A stretch of DNA of 64,000 nt, taken from DASRHT01 sp035650355. GTDB lineage: Bacteria; Chloroflexota; Ktedonobacteria; Ktedonobacterales; Ktedonobacteraceae. The position numbers and the translations under genes are program-made. Location: positions 1 to 64,000 of the forward strand of contig DASRHT010000029.1 in NCBI GenBank assembly GCA_035650355.1, written 5' to 3'. This document shows positions 1 to 7,899 of the stretch, one piece after another (the first letter of the stretch is position 1; each line of letters opens with the position of its first letter). Under the pieces are notes generated by a model. It was given only the letters and a program-made list of their open reading frames with translations, was not told the origin of the DNA and did no database searches.

Positions 1-452
1 CTTTAGCTTCATGGCTGCATTATCGCTCTATTGTAACATAGTTGGGAACCGTTGTGTAGGCAGGGGCACGCCTTTGCCGGGCTTCGCAAACGTTGCTACA
101 GGCTCTGGCTGCTCGCGCCTGCGGCGCTCACTGGAGAGGAAGGTGCTGGTGGTGGGCAGCGCCCACCACCAGCACCGGTCTATCTGAAAAGGCAACGTTT
201 GCGAAGCCCCAGAGCCTTTGCAGTTGCCCTCTTGCGGTTTGCAGGGCAGGAGCAAGTCCGAGTCCTTACAGACAAGGTATAGAAAAATAATTTACAACCT
301 CGTCTCAGTTCCAGCGTAACATATTGTAGCTAAACGAGATCGATAATGAGACCAGATAATATATTTTTCGGGGCTGTAGAATATAATAAATCTGGCTATG
401 GATGCCAACAACGAGCAAGCAGGTGTCCATTAGCATTGGAAGGACAATAGCA
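1..452. other. Gene-free left edge of the window
   Basis: No convincing gene is seen. Short open frames at 28-290 lie inside the palindromic element at 78-213 and exist only because that element is GC-rich. From 222 to 452 the sequence becomes AT-rich and holds a TATAAT hexamer at 382-387 that could be the -10 of the following membrane-protein gene, but no good -35 is seen at the right distance. Confidence 0.6.
78..213. mobile_element. MITE copy A (hairpin element, 8 bp target duplication)
   Basis: This is a 136 bp non-coding element with an 18 bp perfect terminal inverted repeat (79-96 against 192-209, reading GGGCTTCGCAAACGTTGC). A central perfect hairpin has 16 bp arms at 142-157 and 161-176 and a 3-base loop. 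The 8-mer GCCTTTGC occurs directly before the element (70-77) and directly after it (214-221), as expected of a target-site duplication. The interior shares blocks such as CTGCTCGCGCCT and GAGGAAGGTG with the copies at 45275 and 50347. The two ends are not perfectly symmetrical, so the exact boundaries are uncertain by 2-4 bases. Confidence 0.8.
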
Positions 453-1016
453 ATGCCTATATTTCGCAAAAGCAAGGCAGAAGAGATAGACGAGCACGAC
501 CTGCCCACAGAACCAATACCGCATCCTACTCCGCAACTACAAGCTTATCCGCCACCACCCTATATCATCGGCGGCCAGGCCCAACAACCAGCGGGAAACA
601 ATGCCGTTTACCCGTATCTTCCACCGGCTCCAGTTATGCCAGGAGGAAAGGGCGGACGCATCGGCAATACTGTTCCAGTGCGGCCTGCCAGGCAGGTGAA
701 AGCCGCTCGGACCCGGCGTAGTCCCATACCGATGCTCGTCGGGCTGTGTTTTGTGATCATCCAGCTCCTGCTACTGGCTCACTTTATCCTGAAGCTGATC
801 AATGTGCCAGCCGACATATTCTGGGCGGGCGTCGTCTATGAAACGGGCGATATATTTCTCTGGCCCTTTCAACTCATAACGCAACAGATAACATTATCAA
901 TCCCTGCCAACATAGAGGTGCTGGCGCTATTGGCAATTCTGGTCTATGGCCTGCTTTCGCGGCTGCTGGTCCATCTGTTAAAAGCCCTGTTGCGCTCTGG
1001 CTCGGCTTTAGCTTGA
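453..1016 (+). CDS. YggT-family membrane protein with proline-rich head
   Basis: A 187-residue protein. The first ~90 residues are hydrophilic and rich in Pro, Gln and Tyr. Two membrane segments follow (about 93-115 and 153-178), and between them lies the YggT-like stretch LKLINVPADIFWAGVVYETG followed by LWPF. YggT proteins are small integral membrane proteins of poorly defined function, in other bacteria often linked to cell division or envelope homeostasis. The ATG at 453 is chosen because GGAAGGA lies 8-9 bases ahead; the in-frame ATG at 402 has no such site. The gene is convergent with the nuclease-domain gene, whose stop lies 10 bases away. The assignment rests on the motif and topology only. 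Confidence 0.7.
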   Translation: MPIFRKSKAEEIDEHDLPTEPIPHPTPQLQAYPPPPYIIGGQAQQPAGNNAVYPYLPPAPVMPGGKGGRIGNTVPVRPARQVKAARTRRSPIPMLVGLCFVIIQLLLLAHFILKLINVPADIFWAGVVYETGDIFLWPFQLITQQITLSIPANIEVLALLAILVYGLLSRLLVHLLKALLRSGSALA

Positions 1017-1026
1017 TCAGAAGAGA

Positions 1027-1563
1027 TTAATCTTTGCCAAAATCGTCTAAAACATCCAGACTATTAATAAAATCGCGATAAGCGTCTAGATTGTCCTGAT
1101 CTGCATCTCTCTCGTTTTTTGGTTCGGGCTTGGTGAATGGAGGAGGTTGCCGCTCCTCGCCTTGTTCTAGCGCCACACCAGCATTTTCCAGGACAGTATC
1201 TTCAACATAAATTGGTATCTTGGCCCGCACCGCAAGCGCAATGGCATCACTGGGCCGTGAGTCAACCTCGATATATCTGCCCGCGACGTCCAGGACAATA
1301 CGCGCATAGTAGACTTCATCGATCAGATCGGAGATCACAATGCTCACTATTTTCGCGCCCAGCTCGCTAATAACGTTTTTCAACAGGTCATGAGTGAGTG
1401 GTCGGGGAGATGTAGTTCCTTGAAGTTCGACGGCAATAGCATACGCCTCCGCTTGCGCTATCCAGATAAGCAGATAACGCTCCTGCTTCGTTGCTTTCAA
1501 GATGACCACTCGCTGCTGCGTGGCCAGGTTTATTCGCACGCTCTCAACTGTCATCTCTACCAT
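1027..1563 (-). CDS. Bifunctional nuclease (BFN/DUF151) domain protein
   Basis: A 178-residue protein whose first ~135 residues match the BFN/DUF151 domain: an opening MVEMTVESVRINL, then LHDLLK-like and ISELGAK segments, and the signature VDSRPSDAIALAVRAKIPIY near residue 100. Members have been reported with DNase/RNase activity in plants, and the bacterial proteins are widespread but poorly characterised; the activity here is inferred. The last ~40 residues are charged and probably disordered (many E, D, P). The start at 1563 is kept although the ribosome site is weak; ATG at 1554, three codons in, is an equal alternative. Confidence 0.85.
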   Translation of the reverse strand: MVEMTVESVRINLATQQRVVILKATKQERYLLIWIAQAEAYAIAVELQGTTSPRPLTHDLLKNVISELGAKIVSIVISDLIDEVYYARIVLDVAGRYIEVDSRPSDAIALAVRAKIPIYVEDTVLENAGVALEQGEERQPPPFTKPEPKNERDADQDNLDAYRDFINSLDVLDDFGKD

Positions 1564-1766
1564 AGTGATTCTGACTCTCTCTTTCGTGCTGGTGTCCGTC
1601 GAAAACTTAACGCCTTTATTGTACCTCTATTAAAAGGTCAGACGCAAATTAACACGACCATGAGCAGCCATTTTCCCTTTAGCTGATCCTGGTCATTTGT
1701 TGCCCCTCTCAATGGAGTATAGCAAAACCTGAGGACGATTCCAAGCCCTTGTCTAGGAAAATAGTA

Positions 1767-1794
1767 CGAAAAAATATTCGGAAAATCCGTTCGA
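1767..1794. promoter_or_regulatory. Overlapping palindromes upstream of the lexA promoter
   Basis: Three short dyads lie just upstream of the lexA -35: CGAA-N6-TTCG (1767-1780), CGGAAAATCCG (1779-1789) and TTCGAA (1790-1795 region). They could be operator half-sites for LexA itself or another regulator. The known Gram-positive SOS box (CGAAC-N4-GTTCG) is not matched exactly, so the assignment is a guess from position. Confidence 0.3.
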
Positions 1795-1801
1795 AAAAAG
1801 C

Positions 1802-1830
1802 TTGTATTGCTTATGCGGTTGTGGTATTAT
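1802..1830 (+). promoter_or_regulatory. Sigma-70-type promoter of lexA
   Basis: TTGTAT (1802-1807) and TATTAT (1825-1830) are separated by exactly 17 bases. They lie about 80 bases upstream of the lexA start codon. The spacing and both hexamers are close to consensus. Confidence 0.65.
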
Positions 1831-1911
1831 TTTTTTGAATAATCGTTCTAGTTCTTGGGTTGTGTGGGCAGAGTAGCGTTAGAGTGTTTAGAAAGGCAGA
1901 GGGACTGTTCT

Positions 1912-2553
1912 ATGTCTTTGGAGCAAGCCAGCGAGATACAACGCCGGATGTACGATTTCATCGTCACTTACATGAAATCTGAGGGGATGCCGCCAACGAA
2001 CCGGGAGATCGGGCGCGAGTTGCAAATTGCCAGCACCGGTCACGTTGACTACCACCTCACGATGCTGGAGAAGAAAGGGCTGATCTCGCGCCAGCCGAAA
2101 AAGAGTCGCGGCATTAAACTGACAAAATCACCTATCGGCATTCCTGTCATGGGCTCCATCGCCGCAGGCGAGCCGCTCGATATCTTCTCCGACGCGACCG
2201 AACGCGTGGATATGGGCCGCGAAGTGGCCGATGCGGAAAGTGCCTATGCCCTGATCGTCCGAGGCCGCTCTATGATCGAGGATCATATTTGCGACGGCGA
2301 CTATGTGGTGATTAAGCCGCAATCGACCTGCCAGAACGGCGATATCGTTGTCGCCGTCCATATGCAGGAAGGCGTGAGCGGCAGCGCGACGCTGAAGCGT
2401 TTTTTCCAGGAAAAAGACCATGATCGGGTTCGCCTCCAACCCGCGAACTCAGAACTGGAGCCTATCCTGATCTCCAAAAGCGTGTGGGATCGCGAATGGC
2501 AGGTGCAAGGGAAGGTCGTGGCGATTTTCCGCCAGTGTGGCAGCGCCGCCTGA
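1912..2553 (+). CDS. lexA: LexA SOS repressor / S24 autoprotease
   Basis: A 213-residue protein with LexA architecture. The N-terminal winged helix-turn-helix includes TNREIGRELQIAS and reads on through GHVDYHLTMLEKKGLISR (about 28-60). The self-cleavage site is Ala85-Gly86 within GSIAAGEPLD. The catalytic dyad is Ser120 (in GRSMIEDHICDGD) and Lys162 (in SATLKRFF). In the family, RecA filaments stimulate autocleavage and derepress DNA-repair genes. The ATG at 1912 follows an AGAGGGA ribosome site; an upstream in-frame ATG at 1855 would add 19 non-family residues. A 17-spaced promoter and palindromes lie upstream. Length is close to E. coli LexA (202). Confidence 0.95.
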   Translation: MSLEQASEIQRRMYDFIVTYMKSEGMPPTNREIGRELQIASTGHVDYHLTMLEKKGLISRQPKKSRGIKLTKSPIGIPVMGSIAAGEPLDIFSDATERVDMGREVADAESAYALIVRGRSMIEDHICDGDYVVIKPQSTCQNGDIVVAVHMQEGVSGSATLKRFFQEKDHDRVRLQPANSELEPILISKSVWDREWQVQGKVVAIFRQCGSAA

Positions 2554-2603
2554 TCATCGCTCCGCCTTTCTTCTCATAACCCCGGCTAGAAGATCTCAGA
2601 AGC

Positions 2604-2624
2604 CCTATCCCCCACCGGGGATAG
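2604..2624. terminator. Hairpin after lexA
   Basis: CTATCCCC (2605-2612), loop CACC, GGGGATAG (2617-2624). The stem is strong but no T-run follows, so termination is only likely. Confidence 0.45.
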
Positions 2625-2676
2625 GCTGCTTCTCCCGTGCCTCACGCACCATTTTCATATTGCTCCGCTTTTCCCC

Positions 2677-2705
2677 TTGTACTCTTTGCTCAAATCTGGT
2701 ATACT
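2677..2705 (+). promoter_or_regulatory. Promoter of the 2779 membrane gene (extended -10)
   Basis: TTGTAC (2677-2682), 17-base spacer, TATACT (2700-2705), preceded by the extended -10 TG motif (TGG at 2697-2699). It lies ~75 bases before the start codon. Confidence 0.6.
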
Positions 2706-2778
2706 TCGGCTATATTATAGCTTTGCCTGATATAGGCGCTCTTTAAAGCGTCTTGTGTATAAAATGTAAGGAGTTTTG

Positions 2779-3921
2779 ATGAGAGCTGTTGCCGTCGCGT
2801 TGGTGCTTATCGCAGGGGCCGCAGTCGTTCTTTGGTTTGGTAACATGCTTAATTCCTGGGTATTAGGTGGATTAATCGGTGGATTTGCCGCTTTGCTTCT
2901 GAGCATCCCGATCTCCCTGACTCTATTCTCTTACCTGGCACGTCGCCACGACGAACGGTCCTACGCGCAAGCTCAAGAAGACTTTACCCCCATGCGGGAT
3001 TACGATGTTCCACCACGAACATTGAGAGCGGCCTATGAAATTGAAAGTTATGTACTACCGGTCGAAGATGGTTGGGATGAGGATGCGATAGATGATCATC
3101 AGCGATATCCTGCTCGCGATTTCCCAACTCCGCCATCACGCCGTTTGCCCGCCGTCGCTCAGAGTCGGGTCACCAGGAATTTGCCTCTTACCCAGCGAGA
3201 TACCCTATCGCGCATCGACAGGCCGTCTTCACGGGCTCTGGATGCATGGTCCAGCGATGAAGCGTCCGAACGGCGATCTGCTGGCCGCCGCACTCCCACA
3301 GGTGAAGTAAAATCAAATCGTGGCCGCTTACAATCCGAAGCCCTGCGGCTCGCACGCCAGGAGGCTGTGCAGCAGCATGGTGACGATGATATAGAGGAAC
3401 TCCCACCATATTCTTCAAGGCGTTTGCCCTCGAATCGCCCTGGCCGCTCTCGCTTTTCTAGCGAACCTCTGTCTCCAGAGCAGGAACAACCAGCTCCACG
3501 GCGCCCCTATCGTCCGTTATCGGAACGCACACGCAGAACAACCGCTCGGCAACGTCAGGATGATGATTTGCGTCGTCGTTCCTTCTATGAGGAAGACGAA
3601 AGTACTGATGACGAATTCCTGGGACCGGTTGAAGCCCAGACAGATTACTTGCAAGATAACTATCCAAGAACCGAGCCTATGAATCCTCCCAGGCGAACCG
3701 GGCCGCTTACCAGACCTGCGCGTCTTCACGAGCGGAATCTGGAGGCAAGACAAAACCTGCCAACCGGCGATCTCAGGAGGCCGCGTGTACGCAGAGCTCC
3801 CTACATGTATGATGATGATCCTCTGCGCCAGGAACTGTCCCAACACCTCGACACCCCCATTGTACGCCGTTCGTCGCGTCTCAACGCCCGACGGCTAAAT
3901 AACGAGGATGATTGGAGCTAA
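2779..3921 (+). CDS. Membrane-anchored arginine/acid-rich protein, unknown function
   Basis: A 380-residue protein that I do not recognise. Residues 1-50 form two hydrophobic helices (about 3-21 and 26-50), with the chain probably returning to the cytoplasmic side. The remaining ~330 residues are hydrophilic, dominated by Arg, Asp, Glu, Pro and Ser with many RR pairs and acidic runs (DDDD-like), and look intrinsically disordered. AAGGAG (2768-2773) precedes the ATG at 2779; a TTG directly upstream is less likely. A strong promoter is present. The composition suggests a scaffold or polyelectrolyte-binding tail, which is inference only. Confidence 0.7.
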   Translation: MRAVAVALVLIAGAAVVLWFGNMLNSWVLGGLIGGFAALLLSIPISLTLFSYLARRHDERSYAQAQEDFTPMRDYDVPPRTLRAAYEIESYVLPVEDGWDEDAIDDHQRYPARDFPTPPSRRLPAVAQSRVTRNLPLTQRDTLSRIDRPSSRALDAWSSDEASERRSAGRRTPTGEVKSNRGRLQSEALRLARQEAVQQHGDDDIEELPPYSSRRLPSNRPGRSRFSSEPLSPEQEQPAPRRPYRPLSERTRRTTARQRQDDDLRRRSFYEEDESTDDEFLGPVEAQTDYLQDNYPRTEPMNPPRRTGPLTRPARLHERNLEARQNLPTGDLRRPRVRRAPYMYDDDPLRQELSQHLDTPIVRRSSRLNARRLNNEDDWS

Positions 3922-3934
3922 ACGCTCGTTTTTT
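3915..3934 (+). terminator. Short hairpin with T6 at the end of the 2779 gene
   Basis: GAGC (3915-3918), 5-base loop, GCTC (3924-3927), then GTTTTTT. The stem is short but the T-run is good, and it overlaps the stop codon. Confidence 0.4.
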
Positions 3935-4014
3935 GTACCAGTAGTTCTAGCCTCTTTTGAGAAAATATGCTAGTATTGGTCAAAAGCATAGCTTTATTAA
4001 AGGAGGCTAGTTCG

Positions 4015-4779
4015 TTGCTCACACATATAACTGATATATTGACGACGCTGATTACCAATCTTTATGTTTCGACAGGGTTGCTGGGGATTGTGCTGGCTAT
4101 GGCTATCGAGAGCTGTTGTATTCCACTGCCAAGTGAGATTGTGATGCCTCTCGCTGGTATTATGCTTGCCAGCGGAAAAATATTACCAGGCACCAATCCT
4201 CTACTTAGCTTGTGTCTCATCGCTTTTTCTGGCGCAATCGGCTGTTTGCTTGGCTCGATGGCAGCCTATTATATCGGCTATAAAGGTGGGCGTCCTTTGA
4301 TGTTGAAATATGGACGCTATGTCCTTATTTCTCAGCACGATGCCGATAAAGCCGACCGCTTCTTTCTGCGCTGGGGCAACGCCACCGCCTTCTTCTCTCG
4401 CCTCTTACCCGTTGTACGCACGTACATCTCGCTCCCTGCCGGTATTGCTGAAATGCCATTCATCCAATTTTGCATTTATACGTTTCTTGGCTCGTTGCCC
4501 TGGTGTCTGCTCCTGGCGTATCTCGGCACAGTGCTTGGCAATCACCTGGATACCCTGAGTCCGATTTTCCATGACCTGGATGTGGTCATTCTGGTGGCGC
4601 TGGTGGTGCTGGTTGCGCTCTATATCTGGCGTCATATTCGCAATGATCGCAATGCGCGTGCCGCTCATGCCGCTGCCGAAGCGAATGATCTGCACATGCC
4701 CCGCCAGCCGTGGGAGCAATTTCCGCCGCAGCCGCAATCACCTCAAGCCGACGATGATCGCACCATCCGCCGTCGCTAA
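4015..4779 (+). CDS. DedA-family membrane protein
   Basis: A 254-residue polytopic protein of the DedA/SNARE-associated (VTT) family. Visible signatures are IESCCIPLPSEIVMPLAG near the N-terminus, the glycine-rich helix with YYIGYKGGRP, and FFSRLLPVVRTYISLPAGI, which carries the conserved Arg-Pro-Arg pattern. Family members act in lipid-carrier or phospholipid flipping and proton-dependent homeostasis. TTG at 4015 is preferred because AAAGGAGG (3999-4006) sits 8 bases upstream; an ATG at 3967 lacks a ribosome site. The last ~40 residues are a polar tail. Confidence 0.88.
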   Translation: MLTHITDILTTLITNLYVSTGLLGIVLAMAIESCCIPLPSEIVMPLAGIMLASGKILPGTNPLLSLCLIAFSGAIGCLLGSMAAYYIGYKGGRPLMLKYGRYVLISQHDADKADRFFLRWGNATAFFSRLLPVVRTYISLPAGIAEMPFIQFCIYTFLGSLPWCLLLAYLGTVLGNHLDTLSPIFHDLDVVILVALVVLVALYIWRHIRNDRNARAAHAAAEANDLHMPRQPWEQFPPQPQSPQADDDRTIRRR

Positions 4780-4829
4780 ATTATCTGCTCCCTTTTGAGA
4801 TCAGTATTACTACTAAGTGAGGTGTAACA

Positions 4830-5513
4830 ATGCAACCGGCTTATAGTCAGCCCAATTCGCGGAACGTTGCTTTTCAACAAGGACTTATTGTGGGCCTTAT
4901 CCTGGCTGCTATCTCAGCGGCTATCCTGCTCTTCAATACGTTTGTGAATACCGCAAACGTTGGTTCTGCCCTGCTTCTGGGACTGCTAAATTTTCTTCTA
5001 GGGCTGGTTGCGTACTTTGTTGCTGGCATACTGGCCGCGAAAAAAACGGGCAAGGTGAGTACCGGCACGTTGGCAGGGCTGTGGACGGGAGGCATTTATG
5101 GCGTCATCGCCTTCATCGTGAGCATGGTGCTCTTTTTTGGCATTAATTTGCCGAGGGCTATGGCAAATCTTAACAACCTCCCCTCTTCAACTTCAACAAA
5201 TATTGACAGTGTCAGGACTGTCGCAATAGCGGGAAGCATAGGTCTGGCAATCTTTGGGATCGCTTTTGCAATTGGCCTGGGAGCTGGTCTTGGCGCCCTC
5301 GGTGGCCTGCTTGGCAAGAGTACTTCTAAAGTCACTCCCGCACCAGCATATCTGAATCAACCCTATCCTGCTCAGCCCTATCCTCCTGCCTCCGCATACC
5401 CAGGTCAACCCTACCCGAACCAACCGTATCCAAATCAACCATACCCAAATCAACCCTATCCCAGCCAGCCTTACCCGAACCAGCCTTATCCTAACCAACC
5501 ATACGAGCAGTAA
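4830..5513 (+). CDS. Four-helix membrane protein with PYPNQ-repeat tail
   Basis: A 227-residue protein. A short N-terminal polar stretch is followed by about four hydrophobic helices (roughly 18-38, 46-70, 84-108, 128-158). The C-terminal ~55 residues are a tandem PYPNQ/PYPSQ/PYPAQ repeat ending in PYEQ. The codons of neighbouring repeat units differ synonymously, suggesting the repeat is maintained at protein level. Function is unknown; such tails are common on small Chloroflexota membrane proteins and may mediate self-association. GAGGTG precedes the ATG. Confidence 0.75.
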   Translation: MQPAYSQPNSRNVAFQQGLIVGLILAAISAAILLFNTFVNTANVGSALLLGLLNFLLGLVAYFVAGILAAKKTGKVSTGTLAGLWTGGIYGVIAFIVSMVLFFGINLPRAMANLNNLPSSTSTNIDSVRTVAIAGSIGLAIFGIAFAIGLGAGLGALGGLLGKSTSKVTPAPAYLNQPYPAQPYPPASAYPGQPYPNQPYPNQPYPNQPYPSQPYPNQPYPNQPYEQ

Positions 5514-5524
5514 AAATATTACGA

Positions 5525-5552
5525 GAAGCAGATCAACTTATCGATCTGCTTC
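5525..5552. terminator. Hairpin after the PYPNQ gene
   Basis: GAAGCAGATC (5525-5534) pairs with GATCTGCTTC (5543-5552). It is a 10 bp stem just downstream of the stop at 5513, with no T-run. Confidence 0.45.
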
Positions 5553-6386
5553 CCCGTAGGGCAGGTTAGAAAATTAAATCGTTGCAATTACGCGTTATCA
5601 TTCTCCGCAAGAATACGCTGTAGAATGTCATCTCCAAAATCAGTTGACTTTTCTGGTTTATGAATGTATAATGTTTTATGTACCCAGTCACTACGAAGGC
5701 GCAATAATGCTGCCTTCTGACAACGTACCCTGATCTGAAAGTTTTGTCTTATAATGCATTTCTTTTCTAGCTCTGCCGCCTACTTGTATAGGGCTGGTTA
5801 AGAAGGCAAGTCCCTGGAACAGTTTGAGGTGAGAGAAATGTCAATGCGAATACTCATTGCTGATAATGAGATGCTTCACCGCATGGGCTTCAAGGGTGGT
5901 TGGTTCCTGAGGGCTGAATGTAGTGTCCTCACCACGTATTAGCCTATTCCTTGAGCAGCTTTTGTGGAATAGCTAACCTCTATTAGCGCCTTAGGACGTT
6001 ACCTGCTTGCAACTACTAGATGACGTAGAACGTTTTTACCACCTTTTAGCGTTTCCTTTCGTCAGCAGCGTTGGAATGCGGAATGTTTTGAAGTAGCTCC
6101 ATACCATAGTCGATCCTATCGTAGAGCGCGCCCTTGTATATCGACTGCGTCGCTTTGTCTTTTTGACGTTTGCCCTTCATTGGGGAACTGGTTCACTCTG
6201 ATGCTGTGTAACGGTTCACAGACATCCACGCCCATTATTTCTATACTGTTCTTATCGCATTGATACGAGAAATGTGATACACCCACGCGTTCTGCCTGTT
6301 AGGAGGGGGGAATATTACCGGATGTGGGCAGGGCGAAAAGAATAGTAGAGTGTGTGAATAGTTCTCAAAGTCAAAGGAGGTGCCTA
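5553..6386. other. Long gene-poor interval
   Basis: Over 800 bases without an intact gene of any size. It contains a 34-codon response-regulator fragment (5838-5942) and otherwise no open frame with a ribosome site. A TATAAT at 5750-5755 has no -35 partner. It looks like decayed coding sequence rather than a regulatory region. Confidence 0.5.
5838..5942 (+). pseudogene. Remnant of a response-regulator receiver domain
   Basis: A GAGGTGAG ribosome site precedes ATG at 5838. The first ~17 residues, MSMRILIADNEMLHRMGFK, are the typical start of a CheY-like receiver (beta-1 followed by the acidic pocket, here D-N-E rather than D-D-E). The frame then loses similarity and stops at TAG 5940-5942 after 34 codons. 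No further receiver or output domain is readable downstream, so this is probably a truncated gene. A short functional peptide cannot be excluded. Confidence 0.5.
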
Positions 6387-6650
6387 ATGCAGTGGGTTCT
6401 GATCTGTTGCTTCTTCCTGGTTGCAGCTCTCTGTTTGATTCAGGGGTTGCGTAAGTCAACGTTCGGGAAGTCGGCGAAGGCTCGGTACTATTGCTCAGAG
6501 TGCGGGTGGACAACCGAGATGGTGCAGTTGTGCCAGGTTGATCACCAGTACACCTCAACGGTGGCTTCGTTGTGCTTTGACTGCGCTGTTAAGCTTGAGG
6601 CTATTCCGGTGAAGTCGCTCGTAGTGCCTCCCTCGTGCGCAGCTTCCTGA
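6387..6650 (+). CDS. Small membrane-anchored zinc-ribbon-like protein
   Basis: An 87-residue protein. Residues 2-20 form one hydrophobic helix (WVLICCFFLVAALCLIQGL), followed by a soluble segment with paired cysteines: CSECGW near 36-41 and C-x2-C (CFDC) near 67-70. This is consistent with a single zinc ribbon or redox knuckle. Family is not recognised. AAAGGAGGTG directly ahead of ATG 6387 decides the start over the upstream in-frame ATG at 6324. A strong terminator follows. Confidence 0.7.
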   Translation: MQWVLICCFFLVAALCLIQGLRKSTFGKSAKARYYCSECGWTTEMVQLCQVDHQYTSTVASLCFDCAVKLEAIPVKSLVVPPSCAAS

Positions 6651-6705
6651 TGGAGAAGATCAAGCTCTACCATGAACGCATATAAGCGGTAGAGCCATTA
6701 GCGGT

Positions 6706-6740
6706 AGCTTCCCAGGTTGTGAAAATCTGGGAAGCTTTTT
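6706..6740. terminator. Intrinsic terminator between convergent genes
   Basis: AGCTTCCCAG (6706-6715), 11-base loop, CTGGGAAGCT (6727-6736), then a T-run. A second stem (GCTCTACC 6664-6671 with GGTAGAGC 6688-6695) precedes it. It serves the zinc-ribbon gene on the plus strand. Confidence 0.8.
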
Positions 6741-6761
6741 TACTTCCTGCATCTATTCTAC

Positions 6762-7823
6762 TCATTTCCCTCTGCCCGCATCGGTGAAGCTGCTGGTGAA
6801 AATGCTGAGAAGCTGGCCTGCATCTGGCTCCGTTAGCACTTCAATGCGATTGAGCCACTTGACCCACTCAAAGCCGCGATGGCCGGGCGCGACCAGGCGC
6901 AGGGGAAAGCCATGCTGGTGAGAAATTGACTCCTGGTCAATGCGAGTTGCCAGCAGAGCCGTGCGCGCCTCCTCTACTGATAGACTCCAGCGGTAGTCTG
7001 TGACAGAAATGAAGCTGACAAAACGTGCATCTGCGTGGAGAACAGCCTCATCGAGCAGCCGTCCGATCTGTATACCTCGCCACCTCTGCGTACTATAAAA
7101 CCCGCCTGTACAATCCAGCGTCGCTTCCAGTTCATCGTTTGCCGATGCAAGCTCATCATAGGTGAAATCGCGTGGTGCGTTCACAGCTCCACCGAGCGAG
7201 AGTCGCCAGGATTGTGTATCTATTGGATGCGGCTGATCGGCGACCCAGCTCGAAGTTGGAAAGATATTGCCGGCATAGCTATCGCTCTCGCGCGATCCCG
7301 TGAAGCGTCGCCGGGAGCCAGGCAAGTTTGCAATACGCTCGGCAAGCTGCTGTAGCGGCCAGAGCGCCGCACTGCTAAAGAGCAATGTACCAAAGTGCAG
7401 CGCCTGTCGTCTCCCAACAATATCGCGTTTGCGTAGCCATTTTGCGCGTGCGAGCATATGGATGATAATTGCCATTGTCAGCACGAAGCCCAACACAATA
7501 TGCCAGTTCAGCAGATTGAAATCCGCAAAATACCACTCGCCTCCCCCGACCCACCAGATTCCCGAGCCCAGCGCCAGCGTGACCAGCAGCAGCGCCAGCA
7601 CCCCATAAATGGTACGGCGATCCCAGCGCCGCGGCTGGATCAACCGGGGCCAGACGCGCCGCAGCTTTCCCCACAGCAGCAACAGCAGCCAGATCCCTAT
7701 AGCGCCGTGCAGCGCGAAAACAAACCAGTCTTCCAACCGCCCCATCACCAGACTGATCACGCCGGTAATGAGGGCCAGAGCAGCGGCGCAGGCAATGCTC
7801 CAATCAGTCAAGCGCGGTGACAT
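6762..7823 (-). CDS. Membrane-anchored sulfite-oxidase-type molybdopterin oxidoreductase
   Basis: A 353-residue fusion. The N-terminal ~150 residues carry four hydrophobic helices with His residues near helix ends (FALHG, NWHIV, IIHML), resembling a cytochrome-b-like anchor. The C-terminal ~170 residues are an oxidoreductase molybdopterin-binding domain: LSLGGAVNAPRDFTYDEL, the cofactor-binding Cys in LDCTGGFYSTQRWRG, and PLRLVAPGHRGFEWVKWLNR. The substrate is unknown; the family includes sulfite oxidases and MsrP-like sulfoxide reductases. The membrane domain may pass electrons to or from the quinone pool (inference). A lipoprotein gene lies upstream on the same strand. Confidence 0.88.
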   Translation of the reverse strand: MSPRLTDWSIACAAALALITGVISLVMGRLEDWFVFALHGAIGIWLLLLLWGKLRRVWPRLIQPRRWDRRTIYGVLALLLVTLALGSGIWWVGGGEWYFADFNLLNWHIVLGFVLTMAIIIHMLARAKWLRKRDIVGRRQALHFGTLLFSSAALWPLQQLAERIANLPGSRRRFTGSRESDSYAGNIFPTSSWVADQPHPIDTQSWRLSLGGAVNAPRDFTYDELASANDELEATLDCTGGFYSTQRWRGIQIGRLLDEAVLHADARFVSFISVTDYRWSLSVEEARTALLATRIDQESISHQHGFPLRLVAPGHRGFEWVKWLNRIEVLTEPDAGQLLSIFTSSFTDAGRGK

Positions 7824-7860
7824 GATAGGGTGTCCTTTTTAAGCGTCAATGTGGCTACGG

Positions 7861-7885
7861 GGGCTGGGGCAAGCCCAGCCCCTAC
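7861..7885 (-). repeat. GTAGGGGC palindromic repeat, copy 1
   Basis: On the minus strand it reads GTAGGGGC, then TGGGCTTGCCCCAGCCC, forming a self-complementary hairpin. It is nearly identical to the repeat at 48301-48325 and related to the pair at 59486-59559. It lies between the molybdoenzyme gene and the lipoprotein gene. Confidence 0.7.
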
Positions 7886-7899
7886 GGTGGTGATAGAGC

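Noticed and set aside
28..290. Three short frames at the left edge
   Set aside because: They are produced by the palindromic MITE copy A and its flanks; no ribosome sites.
1390..1686. A 98-codon plus-strand frame opposite the nuclease-domain gene
   Set aside because: It lies antisense to a recognisable domain and shows no family signature; the composition reflects the real gene on the other strand.
5400..5513. DNA minisatellite or CRISPR-like array
   Set aside because: The 15-base units are in frame, encode PYPNQ and drift at silent positions; they are part of a gene.
5750..5755. TATAAT as a promoter before the response-regulator remnant
   Set aside because: No -35-like hexamer lies 16-18 bases upstream.
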